NCBI GenBank assembly: GCA_029940345.1
Contig: JAOZRC010000121.1
Span: 1-10,741, forward strand
Length of the DNA stretch: 10,741 nucleotides
From: Desulfobacterales bacterium
GTDB lineage: Bacteria; Desulfobacterota; Desulfobacteria; Desulfobacterales; JAUCGF01
Direction: 5' to 3'
Shown: piece after piece, positions 6,197 through 10,741 of the stretch
Layout: every line of letters begins with the position of its first letter
Numbering within the stretch: position 1 is the stretch's first letter
Made by a program: the position numbers and the translations under genes
The notes under the pieces: model-generated
Database searches by the model: none
What the model was told of the DNA's origin: nothing
What the model saw: only the letters and a program-made list of their open reading frames with translations

Positions 6197-7974
6197 GTTA
6201 CGGAATCTTGAGCAAATTGAAACTCGCGTGGACCGAACTGGACAATGATCAAAAAGAACAGTTAGGCCCCTATTTGACCTTTACGGATTATCGCGAGATA
6301 TGGGCCATGGGAATTTTTTTGTTAGGCGCAACCGCCCTTCTGCCGCTGCTTATCGTAACAATTATTCACTACCAACTCATCCAGACATCGGTGAATTCAG
6401 AGTTCATTCTCCGCACGGAGCGATTGACCTCTAACACTCGACGGGTTGTGACATTTTTTCTGGATGAGCGCTTGGATGCGTTGCGATTCACAGTGAACGA
6501 AATACCATACAACGATTTGACGGCTTCCGATCGTCTGTCGGAAATCTTAAGCAATCTCAAACTGGGATTCGGCGGTCTTACGGACCTCAGCGTTATTGAT
6601 CACAAGGGCACACAGTTGGCCTATGCCGGCCCCTTCAAGCTTAAGGGTAAGGATTACAGCCGTCAGCCATGGTTTATCGCCAACCAAAAGAAAGATAGTT
6701 ACGTAAGCCCCATATTCAAAGGCTATCGGAATGTTCCCCATATCATTATCGCTGTCAAATCTGTTCGGTCCGATGGGACGTGGTTTATCCTGCGTGCAAC
6801 GCTGGAAATCAAAAAACTGATGCAGACGCTGTCTTCTTACAAAACCGGACGGTATGCGGATTTGTTTCTTATCGACCGTTCCGGAGTCCTCCAGACCCCA
6901 TCGGAGTTTTACGGCGACATATATCAGAAACTGCCTCTGGAGACGCCGAAATATTCATCAAGGACTCAGGCGGTGATGACGACCGACGCTCAAGAGCGTC
7001 ATATCATCATGGGCTACGCCTTTATCTCCGCAAAGACGACCGATACGCCGTTCGTTCTTATCGTCGTGAAACAGAAAGACGGCATGATGGGCGTATGGCG
7101 GCGAATGCAGGCCAATATCAAATGGTTCGTCGGTTTTTGCATCTTAACAGTCATCATTGTGATCACCATCGCCTGCACCAATATCGTCAACCGCCTTTAT
7201 CATGCGGACAAAGCCAAAGCCGAGACCATGGCATTGATGGAACAGAGCTGCCAACTCGCTGCCATCGGCCAACTTTCCGCCGGCGTCGCCCATGAAATTA
7301 ACAACCCGCTGGCGTTGATCAGCCAAACAGCGGGGTATATCAAGGATCTGTTTGTTATCAAAGAGCAGTATCGAAATGATGAGGAGTTGATCGAAAACAT
7401 TGATTCGATAATGGAAGCGGTGGACCGTTGCGGACGGATCACCAGCCAACTGCTCGGCTTTTCACGGAAGTTTGATATCAAAACTCAGAATGTGAACCTG
7501 AAGGAAACCATTTTCGATGTGCTTGTTTTTCATCAAAAAGAAGCCCAGTACCGCAATCTTAACTTATCGGTGGATGTCCCGGAGGATATTCCCGACATTG
7601 AAACCGACCAAGGCAAGTTGCAGCAAATTTTGATGAACCTGGTGAACAACGCCTTTCAGGCCATTGATGATGGCTGTTCTCTGGATATCCATGCGACCCG
7701 GGAAGGCTCGGATTTCGTCAACATCGTAATCAGCGACAATGGATGCGGTATGCCCGAAGAGAACCTTGATAAAATATTCGAACCTTTTTTTACGACAAAG
7801 GCAAGGGGCGAGGGAACCGGACTGGGGCTTCCGATTACTTACGGACTGGTGAAAAAACTGAACGGTAGTATATCGGTTAAAAGCAAGGAAAACGAAGGGA
7901 CAACATTTATCGTCACCCTGCCGGTCCGGATACAGAAGGAGAAGGATGGAAATGAAAATTCTATTGGTGGATGA
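6193..7974 (+). CDS. Membrane sensor histidine kinase with extracytoplasmic Cache-like domain
   Basis: A 593-residue inner-membrane kinase. Transmembrane helices lie at about 38-62 and 311-335 and enclose a ~245-residue periplasmic sensor. That sensor carries the double-Cache signature KDYSRQPWF (153-161) and a later [11 protein letters not shown] strand. There is no clear HAMP or PAS domain; a short helix (336-357) leads into the DHp domain with H367 in the H-box [12 protein letters not shown]. The HATPase domain is complete: N-box [14 protein letters not shown] (477-490), DNGCGM (515-520), FEPFFTTK (529-536), GTGLGLPI (541-548). It should autophosphorylate on H367 and pass phosphate to the receivers encoded on either side, which overlap it by 4 bp upstream and 29 bp downstream. 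Cache domains bind small solutes such as organic acids, amino acids and amines; the ligand is unknown. Confidence 0.95.
   Translation: MSYGILSKLKLAWTELDNDQKEQLGPYLTFTDYREIWAMGIFLLGATALLPLLIVTIIHYQLIQTSVNSEFILRTERLTSNTRRVVTFFLDERLDALRFTVNEIPYNDLTASDRLSEILSNLKLGFGGLTDLSVIDHKGTQLAYAGPFKLKGKDYSRQPWFIANQKKDSYVSPIFKGYRNVPHIIIAVKSVRSDGTWFILRATLEIKKLMQTLSSYKTGRYADLFLIDRSGVLQTPSEFYGDIYQKLPLETPKYSSRTQAVMTTDAQERHIIMGYAFISAKTTDTPFVLIVVKQKDGMMGVWRRMQANIKWFVGFCILTVIIVITIACTNIVNRLYHADKAKAETMALMEQSCQLAAIGQLSAGVAHEINNPLALISQTAGYIKDLFVIKEQYRNDEELIENIDSIMEAVDRCGRITSQLLGFSRKFDIKTQNVNLKETIFDVLVFHQKEAQYRNLNLSVDVPEDIPDIETDQGKLQQILMNLVNNAFQAIDDGCSLDIHATREGSDFVNIVISDNGCGMPEENLDKIFEPFFTTKARGEGTGLGLPITYGLVKKLNGSISVKSKENEGTTFIVTLPVRIQKEKDGNENSIGG
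7936..7941 (+). promoter_or_regulatory. Ribosome binding site inside the kinase gene for the next receiver
   Basis: AAGGAG lies in the kinase coding sequence, four bases before ATG 7946 and ten before the in-frame ATG 7952. Either start is possible. The second gives the usual receiver beginning MKILLVDDE. Confidence 0.6.
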
Positions 7975-8302
7975 CGAACAAAAATTTGCCATGATGCTGG
8001 CCAAAAGGCTGGCCTTGCGGAATATTGACGTTGACTATGTCTACACCGGTGAAGAGGCTCTGCAAAAGGCTCAGAACAATCGGTACGACGTAGCCCTCCT
8101 GGATGTCAAAATGCCGGGTATCGGGGGGATTGAATTGAAAGGAAAACTAAAGGAGACGCACCCGGACATAAAAATCGTCTTCCTCACCGGGCACGGTTCC
8201 AAGAAAGACTTTGAAGCCGGGATATCGGAGGGAGCCGAGTATCTTTCCAAGCCGCTACAAATCGAAGAACTGCTTGAACTTCTGCAACGGTTGAAGCCGT
8301 AA
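7946..8302 (+). CDS. Single-domain response regulator
   Basis: A 118-residue receiver-only protein (116 if it starts at ATG 7952). Key residues, counted from 7946, are D9/D10/E11, phosphoacceptor D53 (ALLDVKMP), T81 (FLTGHGS) and K102 followed by Pro (SKPL). The domain fills the protein, and no DNA-binding or enzymatic part follows. It overlaps the 3' end of the sensor kinase gene by 29 bp, so it is coupled to it and likely a direct phosphoacceptor. It is close in style to the receivers at 5825 and 9154 and unlike the Lys-Gly/Lys-Ala/Lys-Gln group on the minus strand. A 97-bp spacer follows with an inverted pair ATTCCGA/TCGGAAT (8327-8333, 8379-8385) just before the next ribosome site. Confidence 0.92.
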   Translation: MEMKILLVDDEQKFAMMLAKRLALRNIDVDYVYTGEEALQKAQNNRYDVALLDVKMPGIGGIELKGKLKETHPDIKIVFLTGHGSKKDFEAGISEGAEYLSKPLQIEELLELLQRLKP

Positions 8303-8399
8303 ACTATTTTGGTTTGGGAGTTCAACATTCCGAAAAGCGAAGGCGTGGGAACGATTTTATAGCGTTTGTTATTATAAATCGGAATAAGGGAGGGAAAAA

Positions 8400-9056
8400 A
8401 TGGACAGTCTGATGGAAATTGAAAAAAATGATGATCTGGCTTTTTACGGACAGGTCAATGCAAGCATTTCTCATGAGCTGAAAAATATTCTGGCCGTCAT
8501 TTCGGAAACGAGCGGTCTTATGAACGATCTCATGGAGCTATCGGCCGGGGGCAAAAAGATCGCCCCTGAAAAGATCATGTCATGCGGCCATGATATCGTT
8601 GAAGAGATTCAGCGCGGATTCGGCACCATCAATCAGATGAACCGGTTTTCCCACAGCATGGATCAAACGATTTCACGCGTCGATCTCATTCAGCTTATCG
8701 AATTGATGACAGGGCTTGCAAAATTTTTAAGCTTTGCCTGTCGCCTTCGTCTGGGAAAACCGCCTGAAAACTGTTCTACGATTCGGACATGCCCTTTTCG
8801 TCTCCAAAACCTGATATACAGAACGCTTGTTTATGCATTTAAATCAACAGGACCTGACGGTGAGGTTCATATTACCATTCACAGGGAAACAAATGACAGC
8901 GTATGCATCGCCTTTTCCGGTATCGGCCTCGACAGCGACGAACCGTTCCCAGAAGAGAGCACCAAAAAAATAGCGGCGTCAATTGGCGCCGAGGTTCGCA
9001 TGACAGGGTCTAATCGGACTATTGAAATTCTGGTGCCTGAACTTGTCGAACCTTAA
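8400..9056 (+). CDS. Small His-kinase-like protein with degenerate ATP-binding domain (candidate phosphotransferase)
   Basis: A 218-residue soluble protein with a DHp-like part and a decayed HATPase-like part. The H-box is clear: YGQVNASISHELKNILAVIS with H25, followed by a second long helix (about 58-92) that completes the dimerisation hairpin. In the C-terminal part the N-box position reads LQNLIYRTLVYAFKS (135-149), lacking the Asn that binds magnesium-ATP. The DNGxG position reads FSGIGLDSD (172-180), and there is no F-box or GTGLGL motif. So the phosphoacceptor His is kept but ATP binding is probably lost, the same layout as ChpT-type histidine phosphotransferases. It has no membrane segment. 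The ribosome site GGGAGG (8388-8393) is strong and well spaced. Its place between two receivers suits a relay step. It could instead be a phosphatase or a kinase inhibitor; the function is inferred. Confidence 0.85.
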   Translation: MDSLMEIEKNDDLAFYGQVNASISHELKNILAVISETSGLMNDLMELSAGGKKIAPEKIMSCGHDIVEEIQRGFGTINQMNRFSHSMDQTISRVDLIQLIELMTGLAKFLSFACRLRLGKPPENCSTIRTCPFRLQNLIYRTLVYAFKSTGPDGEVHITIHRETNDSVCIAFSGIGLDSDEPFPEESTKKIAASIGAEVRMTGSNRTIEILVPELVEP

Positions 9057-9059
9057 GCG

Positions 9060-9096
9060 AATAATCCGATCTTTCCTGCAGATCAAAAGGGTTATT
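9060..9096 (+). other. Hairpin between the kinase-like and last receiver genes
   Basis: AATAATCC (9060-9067) pairs with GGGTTATT (9089-9096) with one G-U pair, and an inner GATC/GATC stem is possible. No U run follows, so it is more likely a processing or attenuation structure than a terminator. It separates the last receiver from the rest of the array. Confidence 0.35.
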
Positions 9097-9143
9097 AAAA
9101 CAAAAGGCGATTAGAAATATAAAACGCCATAATTTTCAAAAAT

Positions 9144-9148
9144 GGAGG
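9144..9148 (+). promoter_or_regulatory. Ribosome binding site that fixes the start at 9154
   Basis: GGAGG lies five bases before ATG 9154. It overlaps the upstream in-frame ATG at 9142, which therefore cannot be the real start and has no ribosome site of its own. Confidence 0.8.
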
Positions 9149-9153
9149 GTGCC

Positions 9154-9648
9154 ATGAACGAAAAAAATATGATAAACCTTCTCTTTGTGGATGATGAAGA
9201 GAAATTCCTTAAGTCGGTCTCAAAACGGCTCGAACTGAAAAATTTTGACGTCACCACGGCGGTTACCGGAGAGGAAGCCATAACGGCCGCGGAAAAAAAA
9301 CTTTTTGATGTGGCGATCCTTGACCTTCAGCTTCCCGGTATAGACGGTGCAGGACTCCTGAAAATATTGAAAGAAAAGCATAAATATCTTGAGATCATCA
9401 TGCTAACAGGCCATGGTTCCGTAAATTCGGCCGTGGAATGCACTAAGCTAGGGGCATTTGATTATCTTGAGAAGCCATTTGATTTTGAAAAACTGATCAA
9501 TGCGATCAAGGAGGCCTACAAGGCAAGGCTTCAAAAGAAATTTGAACATAGCGCTAAGCAAACCGAAGAGATTCAAAAACTGTCCATGTGTGAATCTCCC
9601 TTTGATATTCTGAAAGAACTTGCGCGGTTGGATAACGAAGAAAAATAA
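9154..9648 (+). CDS. Response regulator with a helical C-terminal extension
   Basis: A 164-residue protein. Residues 1-122 are a canonical receiver: D13/D14/E15, phosphoacceptor D57 (AILDLQLP), T85 (MLTGHGS) and K107 followed by Pro and Phe (EKPFDFEKL). The remaining ~40 residues (about 123-164, ARLQKKFEHSAKQTEEIQKL...ILKELARLDNEEK) are charged and probably helical. They are too short for a known DNA-binding output and show no helix-turn-helix, so they may mediate dimerisation or partner docking. The receiver resembles those of NtrC-type proteins (KPF ending). The start at 9154 is chosen on the GGAGG site. An 85-bp spacer after the kinase-like gene holds a hairpin, and a large fold-back element begins 12 bp past the stop. 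As the last gene of the array it may be the terminal phosphate acceptor of the relay. Confidence 0.9.
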   Translation: MNEKNMINLLFVDDEEKFLKSVSKRLELKNFDVTTAVTGEEAITAAEKKLFDVAILDLQLPGIDGAGLLKILKEKHKYLEIIMLTGHGSVNSAVECTKLGAFDYLEKPFDFEKLINAIKEAYKARLQKKFEHSAKQTEEIQKLSMCESPFDILKELARLDNEEK

Positions 9649-9660
9649 ATTTCACAAGGA

Positions 9661-9792
9661 TATAGCTTTTAAGATAAAGCTTTTGGGGTGAGTCGGTGGG
9701 ACATCGCCAAGTAAAATTGTGTATAATACAAAATGGTTAGCAGGCGATGACCACCCTACATCGAACCCAAAAGCTTTTTCTTAAAGCCTATA
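9661..9792. repeat. 132-bp fold-back element, possible MITE and terminator
   Basis: Left arm 9661-9687 and right arm 9766-9792 are 27-base inverted repeats that match at 24 of 27 positions. The inner 12 bases, AAAGCTTTTGGG and CCCAAAAGCTTT, are perfect. Inside them CATCGCC/GGCGATG (9702-9708, 9743-9749) and GGTGG/CCACC (9695-9699, 9751-9755) extend the pairing. Both ends show TATAG/CTATA, which would fit TA-target insertion. The element starts 12 bp past the last receiver's stop, and the right arm runs into TTTTTCTT, so it could also terminate that transcript. Confidence 0.75.
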
Positions 9793-9800
9793 GAACTCAT

Positions 9801-10079
9801 CAGTCGTAAGTTTTTATAACCTACTGAAATGATTGATAGTGATAAAAATTTCAATAAATTAAAAGTTCCAATAATTTAAGAGACTTAGCAAAACCCGGTG
9901 GAAAATTGCAAAGAACTTATGGGCATCCAGCATTTTACGCTAAAAGTAGTTTACACTTTTCAAAGTAGTGCAGAACCGAAGGTTTAGCGGAGGTGGTTGC
10001 ATAAATCTAAACCTTCGGTTCAGCACTCCTCTGAATTGTTAACTGGTAAATGAAGGATGCCAACTTATGACTGTCGAGG
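9801..10079. mobile_element. MITE-like fold-back element, copy 1
   Basis: The ends are inverted copies: CAGTCGTAAGTT at 9801-9812 and AACTTATGACTG at 10062-10073, the latter extended by TCGAGG to 10079. Moving inward, GGCATCC (plus strand, near 9923) faces GGATGCC (near 10055), and GTAGTTTACAC faces GTTAACTGG. The centre is the long hairpin at 9964-10030. The whole unit is thus one nested palindrome without coding capacity. A second copy, cut by the window edge, begins at 10617 and shares the same order of blocks, which shows this is a dispersed or tandem repeat family. No target duplication is clear. Confidence 0.65.
9964..10030. repeat. Strong central hairpin of the MITE-like element
   Basis: GAACCGAAGGTTTAG (9973-9987) and CTAAACCTTCGGTTC (10007-10021) are perfect 15-base inverted repeats around a 19-base loop. 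Beyond one A/A mismatch the stem continues AGTGC/GCACT (9967-9971, 10023-10027). The loop CGGAGGTGGTTGCATAAAT includes a GGAGG-like run. A structured RNA or a recombination hairpin are both possible; there is no U tract for termination. Confidence 0.8.
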
Positions 10080-10101
10080 ATAGAATGAGGAGGCTGTCAC
10101 T

Positions 10102-10224
10102 ATGGGAATGCACCCTGCTCGTCCTGTCGCATCCTTGATTGTCCAGTTTACAATTTGCTATATTGGGCAATCCCTTGTGGTTTCCCAATGTCGGGGAATT
10201 CTTTATCCACATAACCAGTCCTAA
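10102..10224 (+). CDS. Candidate 40-residue small ORF
   Basis: The frame starts MGMHPARPVASLIVQFTICY and ends with NQS and TAA at 10222-10224. The middle (about residues 9-28) is mildly hydrophobic, and the end has two Cys and a basic stretch. What speaks for it is a strong ribosome site, GAGGAGG, eight bases before the ATG. I recognise no family. It lies between the two copies of the MITE-like element, directly inside the conserved CGAGG end, so it could be a passenger or chance frame. Translation is unproven. Confidence 0.25.
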   Translation: MGMHPARPVASLIVQFTICYIGQSLVVSQCRGILYPHNQS

Positions 10225-10266
10225 TCAGTAATTTAGATTCAAATGCACTAGTTTGTTATACATGAA

Positions 10267-10413
10267 AAGGCCATAATTTGGGATTTTTATTTTGTGATTA
10301 TTTTATTCAAATTCATGGTCAAAGTTTCAGTGTTCAGTGTTTAGGTTTCAGCCTTTAGCGTAAACGCCCTGACACCTGAAACCATAATTTCAAAAATCAC
10401 AAATTATGACCTT
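10267..10413. repeat. Palindromic element with TTTCAG-type heptamer repeats
   Basis: The left arm 10267-10288 and right arm 10392-10413 are 22-base inverted repeats that match at 20 of 22 positions (AAGGCCATAATTTGGGATTT against the complement of AAATCACAAATTATGACCTT). The interior is built from imperfect repeats of TTTCAGTG, TTCAGTG, TTTAGG, TTTCAGCC, and the inverse forms TGACACC and TGAAACC, so GGTTTCAG (10345-10352) faces CTGAAACC. This looks like a small non-coding repeat element. Its low-complexity core is of a kind found scattered in many bacterial genomes. Confidence 0.7.
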
Positions 10414-10616
10414 GCCGAGTATATGTTGCCATGCATCCCATATAGAGTGACCAGCCTCCGATTAAAATAAATCCGACCTGACAAATTCTAACCAATTGTT
10501 TTCATTATTGATCAATATCTGCCCCAAATGTGATGGAAAATAATCTCAAATAGCTGATATTATACAATAATTACGTCTATCTCACGTTAAATATAGTTTT
10601 AAAATCTATATTTATC
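10414..10616. other. AT-rich stretch with no recognised feature
   Basis: I see no gene, RNA or clear repeat between the palindromic element and the second MITE-like copy. Short A/T runs are present but nothing that forms a supported promoter for a downstream gene. Confidence 0.5.
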
Positions 10617-10741
10617 CCTCGACAGTCGTAAGTTCTTTGCCATTTAGACAGCAAATTTCTTAACTGACTGAAAAAATATAAAAATAATTTGGCATCCTTC
10701 ATAAGACAGCTAAAGTAGTTAACACTTTTTCGATCTGTTCA
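10617..10741. mobile_element. MITE-like fold-back element, copy 2 (cut by the right edge)
   Basis: It begins CCTCGACAGTCGTAAGTT (10617-10634), the inverse of the end of copy 1 at 10062-10079 (17 of 18 bases). It continues with the same blocks as the left half of copy 1: GGCATCC, then CTAAAGTAGTTAACACTTTT against CTAAAAGTAGTTTACACTTT in copy 1. The window ends before the central hairpin. The short right arm of copy 1 lacks about 57 bases that are present here between TAAGTT and GGCATCC, so the arms have diverged by deletion. Confidence 0.65.

Noticed and set aside
6780..7295. A 171-codon frame within the kinase gene
   Set aside because: It is a shifted-frame shadow of the kinase, Arg/His-rich and without any domain.
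9142..9153. ATG at 9142 as start of the last receiver
   Set aside because: This ATG overlaps the GGAGG site that serves ATG 9154.
9801..10741. CRISPR array or integron attC cassette array
   Set aside because: Repeats are few, long, palindromic and unevenly spaced with no uniform spacers, and I see no GTTRRRY/RYYYAAC core pair or cas or integrase gene.
9649..10741. tRNA or other known structured RNA gene
   Set aside because: None of the hairpins forms a cloverleaf or a known RNA motif that I can recognise.

Overview
The window looks like an accessory region of a Desulfobacterota (deltaproteobacterial) chromosome, most likely from the Desulfobacterales. This rests on moderate GC in the genes with AT-rich spacers, the style of the receiver and NtrC-type proteins, a TauE/SafE-family exporter and decayed IS4/IS1634-type transposases. 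It is an inference from family resemblance; there is no rRNA or other marker gene to confirm it.

Layout. Positions 1-1150 are an insertion-sequence graveyard: an IS4-family transposase remnant with two in-frame stops that runs off the left edge, then a frameshifted C-terminal remnant of an IS1634-family transposase, both on the minus strand. Positions 1241-5301 carry four minus-strand genes, read right to left: a TauE/SafE-family exporter, a 142-residue three-helix membrane protein, a protein made of two receiver domains, and an NtrC-like regulator (receiver, AAA+, Fis helix-turn-helix). A clear intrinsic terminator closes the run at 1241-1288. Positions 5302-5824 are the divergent intergenic region; it has been triplicated in tandem, and each copy keeps decayed starts of the flanking genes. 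Positions 5825-9648 are a plus-strand signalling array: single receiver, membrane-anchored sensor kinase with an extracytoplasmic Cache-like domain, single receiver, a small kinase-like protein with its phosphoacceptor His but a decayed ATP-binding domain, and a receiver with a 40-residue helical tail. From 9649 to the right edge there is no convincing gene. This stretch is packed with fold-back repeats: a 132-bp element at 9661-9792, a MITE-like element at 9801-10079 with a second partial copy from 10617, and a third palindromic element at 10267-10413. I see nothing recognisable in 10414-10616.

How it may work. The only transmembrane sensor (6193-7974) probably feeds phosphate to the neighbouring single receivers. 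The small His protein (8400-9056) is a candidate phosphotransfer intermediate. The only DNA-binding output is the NtrC-like protein at 1295-2770. It has lost the GAFTGA sigma-54 loop, the Walker B glutamate and the sensor I residues, so it is unlikely to be a normal sigma-54 activator. Six receiver domains in five proteins, one full kinase and one degenerate kinase surround a membrane exporter and its small partner. A working guess is a phosphorelay that senses an extracytoplasmic solute and controls export of sulfite, an organosulfonate or another anion. The substrate and wiring are inference only.
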